Shown: positions 1 to 13,900, numbered from the stretch's first letter. The stretch is DNA of 64,000 bases from Rhinopomastus cyanomelas (GCA_013400115.1 VXBP01000349.1:868001-932000); one strand, 5' to 3'. Translations and numbers: made by a program. The notes: generated from the letters alone by a model not told the origin.

Positions 1-1514
1 CTGCCCAGGTTTTGAAGCAGCAAACTGGCCTTTGGGTGAGACTCCAACATGCACTTGGCATCTACACAATCATCACTGGGTGAGGTGGGCATGGCAACTG
101 CTGATCAAAGAACGTTTCTGGTAAACTAAGAGCAAGGGCCTTCTCCTGGAGGGTTAAAAAAACAGTTAAACTTCCAAAGATTTGCAGAACTTACCCTAAA
201 AGTCTTTGTGTAGCAGTGGATTAAGAGATGACTCCACTCTGGAATCTACACAAGACAAGCATAATTTCCTGAGTTTTTGGAAAGAAGCTTTGTGTGTTGG
301 AACCAATGACTTCAAATGTCAACAGCCTCCTTCCACCGAATCATAAACACTGGAGGCTCTGCGCCCAGCACAAGCATTATCTGCCCTAATGACAACAAGG
401 AATGGAAGTGGAATGGGTGTGAGTCAGCTTTGCTCGCATCCCTCATGAAGAAGTCATGAGAAGGACGGATGATCACGCTGTCGAAATATGAGGCTGAGGA
501 GGGGACCTGTCTCCTTTAGCCCTGACCTCATTTTCAGAAGTTCTGAGAAGCTGCAGCATCTCATCTGGACTTGTGGCTGGTCACTACTTTGGGAAGTCAA
601 GTCAATCTCTTACTGTTCCTCTGGGTATTAGGAAAACGTTTGTTCCCTGAAAGGACTGTCAAGGACTATGGACTGTGAGGGGACTTCCAAGCTACCACTG
701 AGGCAACAGCAGCAGGGCCCTTCAGCTTTTGAATTCTGATCAGCTGAAAGCCTAAAAGCATAATTAAGCCATTACATGAGTTTAAATGAACATTTGGTGA
801 GGCAACATCTTGTCTTGACTGCAGCACATCTGGGTTTCTTGTCCTGAGGCACAAGTCTTATTCATATGTAGGTCAGAAAATCACATGAGTAACCACCAGC
901 AGGTTTTAGCACCTTCTGGACCACAGCCACCACTGGTTGGTTTAGACAAGGGGTGCAACCACAAGTTCTGTGGAACTGTTAGTGAACTTGAGAAGTTAAA
1001 ACCTCCGAGTTGTGACTCAGCCCCTGCAGAATCAGGGGCACTAACCAGTGCAGCTGTTCCTGGAATTAAATTGCTATGAATATCAGTGCTGTCTGTAACT
1101 ACCTGAAAGAAAGCTGGGGAGAGGTAGGGGTTGGTCTGTTCTCCCAAGGAACAAGTGATAAACAAGAGGAAATGGCTTCAAGTTGAGCCAGAAGAAGTTT
1201 AGGTTGGATGTGAGGAAAAACATCTTCCTGGAAAGGGCCACAAGGACTTGGAACAGGCTGCCCAGGGAGGTAGTCGAATTGCCATCCCTGGTCGTGAGGA
1301 GATCTGGAGCTTAAGAACATGGTTTAGTGGTGGTCTTGGGAAAGCTGGGTTAATGGTTGGACTTGCTTGAAGGTCTTTTCCAACTTAAACAATTCTACTT
1401 CTAGTCTGACCAGCCACTACAGGTACCTTGTAAGCTCTTGAGTTCTATGTTGGATAAAGCACGACGCAACTATGTCCGGTTTCTTCAGCCACGGTCACCG
1501 CAGGAGTTACTACA
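1..1514. other. Downstream flank of ALMS1, no gene recognised
   Basis: No supported coding exon is seen on either strand; the short ORFs here show no family signature. The stretch holds one CR1 copy (1099-1405, listed separately). A small segment at about 1450-1515 has a few CpGs, just past the predicted ALMS1 cleavage site. Confidence 0.6.
1099..1405 (+). mobile_element. CR1 LINE 3' fragment
   Basis: 5'-truncated CR1 in plus orientation, antisense to ALMS1. It contains the hallmark 'ggctgcccagggaggtag' followed by the usual tail with 'aaggtcttttccaact' and a degenerate terminal ATTCTA. It lies about 110 bp past the predicted ALMS1 cleavage site. Confidence 0.9.
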
Positions 1515-1934
1515 AACAGATGTGATGTTCTTTAATTAAGGAATTTTTGCAGTACAAAACATTACATTTTCTACAGTAAGATAAAAAAATAAACAAAATA
1601 ATCGTTAAAAACGATTTTAAATAAATAGATAAATCTCCTATCCCAATCAGGACATTATAGATTACGAACCACGTCCTTTCACGCTACATTTGCTTTGGAA
1701 GCACCTAACATCACTACAAATAACCCCCCAGATATTATTTAAAATCCTGTTGTTCACATCAAGCCACTGATCCTTAAATATCTTTAAAATATACCCAGAT
1801 TCTGTTGGTACAAAAGTGACACAAAACATCACACAAAAGACACCGTGCAAGTGGTTACTGCGTTATGTCCTCATCACAGTCACGCTGCAAGTTCACTGAG
1901 CACAATCCACCTCCGAGTGAACGGGGGGTCTTTA
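1515..1934 (-). other. ALMS1: ALMS1 3' untranslated region
   Basis: Inferred 3'UTR of about 420 nt between the stop codon (1935-1937) and the predicted cleavage zone. On the transcript strand it carries an AU-rich ATTTATTTA stretch (1620-1628). A perfect 7-bp stem with a 3-nt loop (1602-1618, AATCGTT/AACGATT) lies next to it. No ORF or repeat interrupts it. The length is inferred from the poly(A) signal only. Confidence 0.65.
1531..1536 (-). terminator. ALMS1: Poly(A) signal ATTAAA of ALMS1
   Basis: The minus strand reads ATTAAA, the commonest variant polyadenylation hexamer. It is followed about 10-25 nt later by a T/G-rich downstream element (TCTGTTTGTAG, about 1507-1517). No AATAAA on the minus strand was found between here and the stop codon, so this is the best candidate signal. 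Confidence 0.6.
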
Positions 1935-1979
1935 TCAGCTCCAAGGCACCTTCCTCCCTAAGACATGGTTGGTGATTTT
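1935..1979 (-). CDS. ALMS1: ALMS1 terminal coding exon (window exon 18)
   Basis: It encodes only 14 residues and the TGA stop: KITNHVLGRKVPWS. This matches the human C terminus, which ends in a LGRKVPW-type sequence. The acceptor is TTATCTTGCAG, ending at 1980, and the phase is 0 as required by the upstream exon. It is separated from that exon by a 5.3-kb intron. The motif match plus correct phase and stop make it secure. Confidence 0.95.
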   Translation of the reverse strand, partial: KITNHVLGRKVPWS

Positions 1980-4900
1980 CTGCAAGATAAAAACAAAGTG
2001 ATGGAGATGTTTATGATTTCTCTAAGCATGAAACACACAAAAAGTGATGATAGCAGGAGACACAGTGTTTTTGGCTATAAACACCCGAGTAATTTTGACT
2101 CTTTGCTGCGGTGGGAGGAATGAGCCATGAAGGGGAAGAGGTGGAAACCTAGAAAATCCTGAGTAGCCTGAAAGCAAGTGGACAAATGACAGAACCACAG
2201 AATCTCTTTGGAGGACAGGGACTTTTGAGGTCAGAAAATCTAACCGTTGACCCAGCATTACCAGGCCACCACTAAGTTAATGAAGGAAGAAGAAAACACA
2301 CCAATCCCAAGATGGATTCAAAGTCCTGTGGTCACAAATCCCACCAGAGTGTTTGGGCATCTTTGAGAAGTGCTGCTGGGGCTGGCTCCGTTATGACACT
2401 CTTCCCCAGAAGAGAAGGACTCTTTTCCAGAATAACGCAACCTCTTCTTCTGGCAATAGACAACAAAGATCATTCTGCTAGCTCAGCTGGCAGATAACTA
2501 ACATGCTGAGCTTTGGGTAACTCACAGCACAGGATCAGAGACTGGTGGGACTAAAAGGGACCACTAGGGATCACCCAGTCCAAGCCCCCTGCTCCAGTAG
2601 GGTCACCCAGAGCCAGTTGCCCAGGATGGGTTCACATGGGTTTCAGATCTCTCTGGAGCAGGAAACACCACCACCTCTCTGTGCAGCCTGGGCCAGGGCT
2701 CCGACACCTTCACGACAAACAAGGTTCTCCTCATGGAAGTCCACATGGAACATCCTGGGTTTCAGTTTGTGCCCCTTCTCCCTTGTCTAGTCACTGGGCA
2801 CCACTGAGCAACATCCAGCCCCATCATCCTGCCCACACCCTTTAGCTATTGCTCAGGATGGATCAGATCCCTTTCAGCCTGCTCTGTTCCAGCAAAGCTG
2901 CTGATGTGAGTCTCAATGCAGAATCTGTCCCAGATACTTCATGGAGCCTCTGAAGTTTCAAAGTCATGAAGAACTGGAGCTTAGGGCCTTGGTTTACTGG
3001 TGGCCTTGGGACAGATGGGTTAATGGTTGGATGTGATGACTCTAAAAGTCTTTTTCAACCTAAAGAATTCTGTGATTCTATGACAGCTCCTCACACCACA
3101 AAACCTCAGAGGCGCTTTCACAATCTACTAAGCAAGTCCAGCAATGAGTTATGATCTCACTTTGCTCCACTTCCAGAAGTGACCGCAAAACACAAAAAAA
3201 GACCCAAAAAAACACCAAAATATTGCTGACAGGAAAAAAAACGTAGCCAGGGGGACAAAAAAAAAACATTTAAAAATAATAAAACTACAACAAAGCAGCA
3301 AGGAAAGTGAAGTTGAATGTTTCGCCTCTTCAAGTGCTGCTTTTCCCTTGTGGACCCAGTGACACCTTGTGGTCCCTCTCTTGAACAGGCTCTAAAGGAC
3401 ACATCCTGCCCCTAACTGCGTGTTTGGTGCTACTGAATGCGAACATCTCGTTGCTTTTTTAAGGGGTGGAGTGACCACATAAATTAATGACTTTGCCGTC
3501 ATCTTTATGGAGGTTTTCTGCCACAAAAATATTAGCAAAAATGACTGAATCTAAGGGCAAAAGCTTCAGGAACTGAATGAAATTGTTATCTGATAAAGTC
3601 CTACAAATTAATTTCTGTTCACTGGGGTTGGAAGAGCTCTGGTCAGAAATCAAATCTGTGTAAATCAAAGGTAAGGGCAGGTCATTCCCTTACCTTAATT
3701 GAAATCAAGAGTATAAAAGCCACAGGATACTGGGACAGATCATCAGCCCAGCTCCGTGTGCACCCTGTGGTAAAAATAACTTTTATATCTTAATAAACTA
3801 TTTAGTAAGATGTTAAAAGTCTGTGCAGCCTCCCAGTCACTTTTTAGCACAGGAATCTGGTAAGATCCCAGTCTGACATGGGCCCACTATGTTTCCTCTT
3901 GAGGGGCCTGTCTTCACTCACTGCTACAAGCCCTGTAATTTCTCCTCTCACTTCCCACATAAATCATAGAATCATAGAGGATTTTGGAAAAGACCTTCAA
4001 GGTCATTGAATCCAATGATTAACCCAGCCGTCCCAAGGACACTGCTAAATCCTGTCCCTAAGCTTCAGATCTCCACAACTTTGAAACACGTCCAGGGATG
4101 GCTGTTACATCTCAGGTGTCCCACGGGACACCTTGAACTTTTTCACTCACACTTTGCAAATGGGAAATGAATTTTGTTCATTTATAGTTGCTAATATGAG
4201 GCCTTATTTTGAGCCAAATAAAGTGTTTCATCCATCAACCTGTGTACTCAGATTATTGTTCTTGGTTCCCTACAGCTAACAATTATCAGCCTTTCCTAAT
4301 ACATCTCAGCCTTTCCTCAGCACAGAGATGTTCTAGCCCCCTTTTCATCTTCCCAGCCTCTGCTGAACTCTGCTACCTCCAGTAGCTCTTTATCTCTCTT
4401 GACTCGGGGAGCCCTGAACTGGACCTGAGACTGCAGATGTGGTCTCACTAAGGCAAAGCAGAGGAGAAGGAGAATCTCTCTTGCCCTACTGGTCACGTTC
4501 TTCATGATGAGCCCTTTGGCCTTTTGATTTCAAGAGCCCATTACAAGCTCCTGGTGAACCTCACGTCTACCAAAAACATCAAGATGTCCAAAGCAAGCCC
4601 ATCAAAATCCAAAGAAGTGAAGGACCAAGAAGTTTCTTCAGGGACAGGTCACAAAGCACTGACCGGGGAGTCTGAGAACATGAGTACTAAAGCCCAGCTC
4701 CACACACAAACTTATCAAGGCACTTGACTCTGCCTCCTCCTCTTGTCTCAAGCTTTCTCTGGATAGATGCCAAATGTCCTTGGAAGGAACCAACCCCTAG
4801 CAGATTTGTTTAAGGCACAACAGGACTCCTCTGGGAGGGTGCAATTAAAAGAAGGGGCACATCTCTTCCAGAGGATCTATATGCTCTCCTATAGCAGCAA

Positions 4901-7900
4901 GTTTGCTGACGTGAGAGATACCCAGAGCACATTTTGGAGCTTCAGATCATGCAGGTGACACAACCCTGGGTCACACAGTTTTCGTCTGGTTTTTTCGACG
5001 GCAATTTCTTAGTAATTTAGTTATCTGTGTCCTCGTTGGAGCTATTCTACAAAATCTGTGGTTTTTTTATCTTGTGCACAATCAGATCCCTTTAGAAACT
5101 GATGCTCTCAGCAACAAATTAAGCAGACTCTAAACAAACCATTCAGGGTATTTACAGCTACTGGTGGAGGCAGACAGAGATGACAATATTTACTGCAGTG
5201 AATCATCATCCCTCTTCCAATGAGAGCACCAGTGATACACAAAACAAGTGTGATCCCCTCCCCTCTCTGCTTCCAGCTGACTGCTACTTGCAGTCATCAA
5301 CTCTTAAGACCTAACTGTGCATCTGAAATCCTCAAACTTCTGAGAAAAGCATGTCCTGGATATACCCAACAAAGCTCAGCATGAAATTCAAGCAATTCTT
5401 GTAGTAAGTCCCCCCAATCAGATTAGTTTTACCTTCCTAATCTGATTATAGATAATATATTGTGTTACAAGCCCTGATTTCTAAAATCCTGTTAATGCTG
5501 GTCCCAGCAAATAACCCTATTATTGCAGCTCTGGTAGAACAGCTCAGCCAGGGATGAGCTGCAATGCTAAAGCCGAAATTCAACCTTAAGATTCAGAGGA
5601 TAAAAAACCCTTCCTTTATAATGTATGTCCTTAAACCACTGAGGCTTACAGTGTAGTTTGGGTTTGTAGTTTGTTAAAGAGCAAGAAGGTAAGTCAGGCT
5701 GAACCTCAGTGTTTGGTGTTTCTCATCTTTAGAGACCTTATTAAGTTGGAATAGGAAGAGCTGGAGTTGGAATAAGGTGCTCAGGGCAGCAGAGGAGTCC
5801 CTGTGTCCAGAGGGTTTGCAAAGTCATGGAGATGTGGGGTGAGGGATGGTGGTTAGTGGGGACCTGGCAGTGCAGGGTTGGACTTGATGATCTTAAAGGT
5901 CTTTTTCAACCTCAATCATTCTGTGAAGCTAAAGCTAAAGACTTACACTGCTCAGTTCTGGAGATGGATTTCTCAGAGGGGATAAACTCTGTTTTATCAG
6001 GACATTTATCACATCACTGTCTCTAAATGACTGTTATTTGAAACAAAGAAATAACAGAGAATCAGGTGTGCCCATGCGACACCACAGAGACAGAAAACTT
6101 TTCCTTGTGATTTATCATGCTTAGCCCGGGTGAGTCCCAAGCACAAGGTTCTTTGATCTTTCTGTCACTGATTAAAGCCTCTGTTGAACAGACAGACACA
6201 ACACACACGTCACATAACTAGGAGAGCCTGGGAGGAAGAGCCATTAGCTGCAGCTGGTAGCTGGGACGGAAGCAGATCCCTGCAGGGATCTCACTGCTCC
6301 ACGGCAGAATGAGTCCCTGAGGCCCTACTGCTTCCTCCTCCCACTCACCAAAATCATAGAATCATGAAATGGTTTAGATTAGAAGGAACCCAAGACATTA
6401 TCCAGTCCTAACCCCACCTTTGCTCAGCTTCTGATTGTATGGTGAGGCCCTAGCACAGAAGCTGGTTTTGAACGGCTGTATCAAAGTTACAACAAACCCA
6501 CCCTTTGGGATAGTGGTTTATTCTACAGCTCCTCAGATAGAGGAGACCCTTGGTTCTTATCAGTGCTATGTTGGCAGGACCACACTACCAGCTGAACAAA
6601 CCCTTAACAGTGAAATTCACAGTTAAGCAGTTACCACCAGGACTGAGCAAGTTCTGCACCGAGACAAAAATCAAGAGTGACAATTCCAGGCTTTGCTAAC
6701 CATGGTTAAAATTAGCTGTGAATAGTGGGAGAGAAATCCATCACCAGGAAGAGCACATGAGGGAAAAACCAGAAGCTGTCAGGTCAAAGAGCTAGTGCAT
6801 GAAATATCTTGTCAGGAAGAAATTCCCCCCTGTGAGGAAGATGAGACACTGGAAGAGGTTGCCCAGGGAAGTTGTGGCTACTCCATCCCTGGCAGTGTTC
6901 AAGGCCAGGTTGGATTGGACTCTGGGCTACCTGGTCTGGTCAGAGGTGGTGTCCCTGCTCATGGCAGGGCCTTGGAACTGGATGATCTTTGAGGTCACTT
7001 CAATCTAAAACAGTCTGTAATTCTATGAAATATGCTCCACAATCCTTCTGTTCTGCCCTCAACACCGTACAAGACCCTTTTTGTACACTTTAATGAGGAC
7101 AACACTTCCTTGTCTTCTTTCCAGTTTAGGAAGGGGGAGTTTCTATTCCACATTTTGCTGAGCTCAGCTGCTGTGACCTTGACTAACACAAATATTTCCC
7201 AAATCACCCATGAGCTGCAAAATCATACCAGGGAATTAATATCTAGTAAATATCTCTATAATGTTTGTGACTTTGAAATAAAGACTCTACAATGTTCCAG
7301 TATAAAAATTCTGACCCAGAGCACTCACTGTTTTGTACCGCTGGGCTTTCAGGCGGTACGAGTTATATTCCATCTTCCTCTTCTCTTCCTCTCGCTTCTT
7401 CTGCACCTCTGGCAGCTGCTCGTAGATCCTTAAGTGGAAGTATAAAAAGTTAAAAATAGTCACTTGGAAGGAATTTATTGATATTAAAATAAAAACACCC
7501 CAACCATCCTGTTTTATCTTCCCTTTTTTAAAGGTTACTGGACAACCACACCATAAAAACACTTTTTTTGTGGGGGGGGGGGATATTTACTGGTGTTTTT
7601 ATTGGTGTCACACAAGGAAAATATGGGATACAGAGCAGTCGTGACACAGGAAATTCCCACAGCCCATAAAGCCTCTCTCTCACAAGCAGCACCTCCTAAA
7701 AAAATATTTATTATATTAAAATGATGATAGAGCTGACAGGACAATCCACTATGAAAGACAGAGCTTCAAGAGCCTTGTTCCACAGTAATCCCAGAGCTGT
7801 TCTACTTGGGTTCATGTGCTGCTGGCTAAACAAGGGACCCAAGAGCTTGGATGGCATCAAATGCTCCTCTTGCCTTCCCCAAATCTTTCTCCAGAATCAT

Positions 7901-10900
7901 GAAATTAGTGAAGATTCATGATGCAGTTGGAAAGAAATAGGCAGCTTCAAAACCACTGTGGTTACACAGTAGTGGAAATGATGTCCTGAAATTTCAGTCC
8001 TGTAATATGCAAAGCAAGGACAGATCTGGATCCTTTCTTAATCTGATGACTTGATAATCTTTCTCTTCTGTAAATTTCTGCCCTTGTGGCCAATGCTAAT
8101 TAGTTCCTGGGTGGCTGAGTGTGACCAGCAGGTCAGCGAGGTTTCTCCTCCCCCTTGATAAGGCCACATCTGGATCACTGGGTCCAGTTCTGGGCTCCCT
8201 AGGTCAAGGATGAAAAGAGTCCAGTGGAGGCTGTGAGGACAAGGGCGAGAGCTGAAGCATCTCTGTGCACAGGAAAGGCTGACAGAGAGCCCTGGGACTG
8301 TTCAGCTGCAACAGAGAAGGCTGAGAGAGATCTATCCATGCTGAGCAATAACTAAAGGATGAGGGCAGGAGGACCAGGCCAGACTCTGGTCAGTTGTGCC
8401 CAGCGACAGGACAAGGGGCAATGGGCACAGAGCAGAACCCAGGAAGTTCCACCTGAACTTCCATGAGCAAAGCCTTGTTTGCTGTGAGGGTGACACAGCC
8501 ATGGCCCAGGCTGCCCAGGGCAACCTGCTGTGGGTGACCCTGCTGGAGCATGGGGATCGACTGGGTGATCCCACCTCACAAGTCTGGGATCCGATGAAGC
8601 TGTATCACGTATAACTAAGGCAGAACCAAGACAGCAAATCAAACCCAAATTGGTACTGAGTTTTAGCTCCAGCACCATCCAGGCACACCCATATGCATTT
8701 GTAGCTTCCACAGTTCCCTCACCACACTTACTAGTCCCTCAGACTCCACAGCAGAGATGGAAAACAATCAAATACACATCAGCACCAAAAATAAGGGGGA
8801 AAAAAAAAAGAACTGAGCTGCTTGCAGTGCCCCCTGTTTCCTGCACACTCCTGTTTTCCTACTCTGTCAGCAGCTGGTTTTAGGACTGTTCTAAAAATGT
8901 CACTACCCACAGTACTGCTCCTGAAAAGCGGAAATAAATTACATTTTGACAGTTACTTCACTGCTTTTTGATGCTTTGCTGGAAGGCAGCCATGCTGGGT
9001 CTACTGGATGGGGAGTGAAACATCTCCAGGATTGGGAGTTTTGCTTTACTATCATCTCACCATCCTCTAAAGGCTTTTGCCATTCTAGGACTCCTCTGAA
9101 GGGAAGGTAAAGATTTACCCCTGATAAATCATCTCACCGTGAAGATGTTCAGAGGTAAAAGTGGGTAATGTAGAATTATTGGTAAATTCACTGAAAATCA
9201 TTTTGCTTCTCTCTAGTTAATTTGATGTGAGGAACTCCATTAATACCCTCACAGAGGGGAGGAAAAGAGCCACTGAATTCCTTACAGGTGAGGATTTCAG
9301 CAGAACAGGACAGAATACACCCTTCTGATCACTTCTTTTGATCCAGCCCAGGAACGATACCTCCACCTTTCCTACCCAGGTCACTTATCTGCCTGAAACA
9401 AAACAGAACATTTTTTAACCTTACCGTTTAGATCTTTGAATCATTTCACTCCTTGGAATTGTTCTTCTCTTTTCTCTAATTAGAATACCTAAAGAGAAAA
9501 TTTTGAGGTAAGATACTGTTGAAGAAGTCAGCTTGTCCCAGTGATTATTACAGCAACTATATGATTCCTTTGTAAGTTATGGATCCATAATAGAATTATT
9601 CTTTTGTAAGTTATGGATTCTTCTAGATAATAATGTGAAATGTTAAATAATTGTCAAATAAATAATGTTACGTAATTTTATTGAAATTATCCCCCCAGTA
9701 AGTACAATGTGGAAATCCATTAAATCCTACAGAACATAAAGGGCAGAACCATGAAAGTACCTCTCTGGGACAGCATGCGGCCTGCACTCCTGTAGTCCCT
9801 TCTCTTCTCTGGAGGATTAAACAGCTCTTCTCGTTGGGCCTGAAGTTCACTCTGTATCTTCCTTTCCTCCATGACAAGCTTCAGGTGTTTCACACGCTCT
9901 CCAGAGCGGGAGATGAAGTCAGGGCGATGCATTGCTAGAGCCTCCTGAGGTGGGATGACACAAAGCAAGGTCTGAAAGGGCCAGACTGTCTTCCTGTGAT
10001 TTAAGCCTAATGTGGCTTAAGCCTTAGAATATTTAAAGCTTTAACCCTCAAAATCCATGCTGGCTGGTAAACAGACCGAGAGGCAACCTCAAGGAGAAGG
10101 ACTTGGGGACACTGGCAGATGAGCAGCTCAGCATAAACCATCACTGTGTGAGGGCAGCCCAGAAGACCAACTGTATCCTGAGCTGCATCAACAGAACTGT
10201 CACCAGCGGTTCAAGGGAAAGGATTCTCTCCCTCTACTCTGGTCTTATGAGAACTCACCTGGAGTCCTGTGGCCAGTTCTCAAGTTCCCAATATGAGAAG
10301 GATATGGAACTGTTGGAGTGAGTCTAGATGAGGCCACAAGGTTGACCAGAGGGCTGGAGCACCTCTGCTATGGGGACAAGCTGAAGGAACTGGGGTTGGT
10401 CAGCCTGGAGAAGAGAACGCTCCAAGGGAACCTTACAGCAGCCTTTCAGTACCTGAAAGGGCTCCAGGAAAGCTGGAGAGGGAACTTTTATGAAGGACTC
10501 TAGTGACAGGACAAGGGAGATGGTTTTAAGATTTAGATGAGATCTTAGGAAAAAATTCCTCCCTGTGAGGGTGCTGAGTCACTGGAACAGGCTGCCCAGG
10601 GAGGTGGTGGCTGCTCCATCCCTGGAGGTGTCCAAGGCCAGTCTGGATTGGGCTCTGGGCAACCTGGTCTGATGACAGGTGTCCCTGCCCATGACAGGGG
10701 TTTTGGACTGGGTGATCTCTGAGGTCCTTTCCAACCTAAACCAGTCTGTGATTCTATGGTTATATCAACTCAAACAAATCAGTGCACTGTGGAAAGCCAG
10801 ACTACCATCAGCAAAGAGAACTGGTGAATCTGCTTGGCTTCCTGAGGTTCTGTCATGGTTTTAAAAGCAACCTCTAACATTTTGACTTCCGTTAATTATA

Positions 10901-13900
10901 AAATTGGAATAATAAAAAAAAAGAACCATCTTTCCAGAAGGTTCAAGACAGCTCCTGAAATTAGAGTCACAGAATCACAGAATGAGTTTGGATTGGAAGG
11001 GACCTTAGAGACCACCAAGTTCCAATTCCTCACCTTTCACTAGTCCAGGATGCCCAGAGCTCCAGGTTCCTACCAAGATCTCCCAGAGCCTCTTTACCTG
11101 AAGTGTGAGCTTCACAAACGGCCGTGAGGGCCTGTCCTCAGCATCTCTTTCAGGAAGTGCTGACTGAAACATGCGGTCACGCTGCTGTTCTTGCCAGTTC
11201 TTCTCTCGCAGAGGCTCTCGCCATGGTTTTGTGTTCGTCCATGGTTTAAACCAAGATGATCCAGGACCAGAAAAGGAATTGGAGTGGTTTTCTTTCCTAG
11301 ACTCAGATTTCAAATCTTCTGCTTGGACAAACCAAGAAATCCCTGTTCAAAGACCACAGATCTGTTGACAATCCTTGTGTCTATTCTCCATCCCCACCTG
11401 TGGCCCTTCACACCCAAGGTCTTAGCTAAATCCCATCAGTGGCTTAATGCTGCCACAAATCCTCACTTAACAGCAGTGGGACACTGCAGCAGTCACCCTT
11501 GGGGTGTCAGAAAACCCGCAGGTCTTTCTCAAACAGCCCAAATGGCTCAGTTGGCACATGCCTGTCTTTATAAGATGGAGCTCTTATTTATCAGCTCTTA
11601 CGCATTTTTAATAAGCCTCTGTGCTGTCCTAAGCCTGATGGCTATTAATAGGTATTTTTGGAGATCAAACACTTGGCATCTTCTAAATGTTAAATATGTC
11701 TACAGGAATTACTCAGAGTTTACATCCATCATGAGATTAGAATACATCAGCTACTACTCTGAGCAGATATTCTAAATCTTCTAAATTAAAGCAATGTGAG
11801 AGAGTATTATTTGTCCCTACAACAACAACGATGAGTAAGGGAAATATTTTTAAACATTTCATCATGATGTTGTGAAGACTGACAGGAAATTTAAAAGGGG
11901 GGGGGGAAAGAAGTCAGGAGGCTCAAGGTGAAAGAGCGAGATGAATCTTGTTCTTCTGGTCCAACAATCTTCACTCAAGTACTCCTGAAAAAACACATCT
12001 GTTCTTCGAAGGCTCAGTATATGAAACAGCAAGTACAGGTCACAGCAACCAGTTAACCAGAGCTTAATGGAACCTTTTGTACCTTGAAAATCAAAATTCA
12101 GGCTCTACATGATTCCCATCTCATTCATTTTTCCTTCTTTTATTCATCGCTCCCTATTTATTACCTGTACTAATCAGGTTGCCTCTACTGGCTTGATTGA
12201 AAATCCCTTTTTAATAGAGCACTAGAGGGGTCACTGGATGTGGTGTTTTTGTTTAGAATGTATTGACTAAAACCAGACTAAGAACTGACTGTACCAGTAA
12301 CAGACCATCCTGTGTCCTAGCTAACGCCCTTCATATATTTTCCTGGTTGTGGTTGAGACATGTAGTTCATCTGGTCTGCAGAGGAAGTGCATTAAGGACT
12401 GACCTTGTGGTTGATGCAACCTGCTCCTTTTCGTCCTTTTCTCCACAAAAAAATTGCCTGGCTGTACCTTCTGCTTCCCCTTGCTCCCTGCTGCCTGATG
12501 ATCTGTGACCACACCATCTGACTCTCCAAAAATACCATCACTGCGATGCCAGGGTTCCTGTGGCTGTTGATTTGGCTGACTAGGTCTCGGGGTAGGAAAA
12601 GTCACGCCAACGTCTCGAGTGTTTCTCTTAGTTGCACTGTTCACGATCTCCAAATCTCCTGTAGTTGAAAACAAAGCGGGAACATCTTATTGCAGAGCTG
12701 CTGGAATTGTTTCAGTAGTTCAAGAGGTGACCCTCAAACTTGTCTTGAAAGGTGGGCCACTTTATTCCACCTTCAAAAGGTAAAATAATTTAGATTCCCA
12801 TTTTCAATGCAAAGAACAGTTTCCAGAGACTCAAGATTTTATTTATCCTAATATAAGTAAAATTCCAGTGGAGTCAATCAAGTACCCTGAAAAAATAACA
12901 ACCCCATATGTGAGGTGGGACTTAAACTTGAACCAGCCATGCCCCTGTCTGGGGACCACAGTTGATGCTGGGAAGAATCAACTTCAATCTGGTGCTGAAA
13001 AAGCCACCAGCAGGTCAAAACACTCTGGAACCACAGGTTTTTCTAGATCTATTGGTTTACCCAGCGTGTTCCATACAATACAATGGTTTGGGTACAAAAG
13101 ATTTGTTTGCCCATGGTATACACTCTTAATATGAAGTGGAAGGTGTCAACTAACATTCAGAAGAAAGTTGTACAGCAATCTTGAAAACAAGCCCCAGAAG
13201 TACTTTTATGATTCAATCCACTTGCTATGAAAAAAAAGGTACATAAATATATATAAAATACATAATAGATAAATATATATAATTTTAATATATTTATGTA
13301 AATATATACACAATTTATATAGAATATATAAATTAAATGTATACATATACAAAAATATTTAATATATATATAAAAACATATAGAATGTACACAAATGTAT
13401 CACAGAATCACAAAACATTAAGGATTGGAAGGGACCTCGGTGATGGAACAATTTATCCTAGATAAACGTAAAGTGCATGAATATATGATGTACATAAATA
13501 TATAAAATGTAAATAAGTCATTGATATGTTAGATGAGTTAAACAAAGCCTTTACTCAGTCTGATGATGCAAATTAAAGCAGTGAAGAAACTTTACAATTG
13601 CCACCAGAAAAACCTAAATGCAGAACAGCAACAGCCCAGGTTATGTTTAAAATAGAATCTAACATCCAAAATATTACCAAAAAGAGCAAGAAACACTGCG
13701 GTTACCTTCTGAAATAGCATGTGCCCACATAATACAATCTGTGAGTAACAGATGCCTCAAGGAGAAAACAATATTTAAAAAATACCCTTAGTCCAACCTT
13801 CCTACTGGAACAGATCAGGGGCTTCAGTTAATAAACTTGTGAGTAATGGAAAGAACTGGCTATGAAAGGAGATCAAGAAAGGGGGGTTGGTCTCTGCTCA

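Larger units (their letters stand above)
1980..7328. other. Last ALMS1 intron (5.3 kb), CR1-rich
   Basis: No other gene was found on either strand. It contains six CR1 pieces listed separately: 2530-2900, 2950-3082, 3963-4100, 4306-4580, 5775-5928 and 6353-6425, plus the copy at 6800-7028 close to the donor end. Short ORFs here are CR1 shadows or lack support. Confidence 0.7.

Noticed and set aside
1440..1515. CpG-bearing stretch as the 3' end of a neighbouring gene
   Set aside because: No open frame, splice site or plus-strand poly(A) signal could be tied to it.
7032..7433. Plus-strand 133-codon ORF
   Set aside because: It is the antisense shadow of the conserved ALMS1 exon 7329-7428 plus intron; no family resemblance and no splice or start context.
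9720..9968. CEP295 or C10orf90 as the gene identity (both also have an ALMS motif)
   Set aside because: Upstream exons match human ALMS1 blocks in order (PWREPLRE, RDVGVTFPTP, QPLLLPYKPSGS, SCVHITL, RSEPEGCS, FPTLEEGI), which the other two families do not share as a series.
11284..11775. Plus-strand 163-codon ORF
   Set aside because: It starts inside the antisense of ALMS1 exon 11098-11342 and continues into non-conserved intron; no recognisable domain.
12444..12460. Earlier donor AAG/GTACAG for exon 12404-12658
   Set aside because: It would end in phase 0 and shift the frame into exon 11098-11342; the later GTCAGT site keeps phase 1 and gives the basic tail seen in human.
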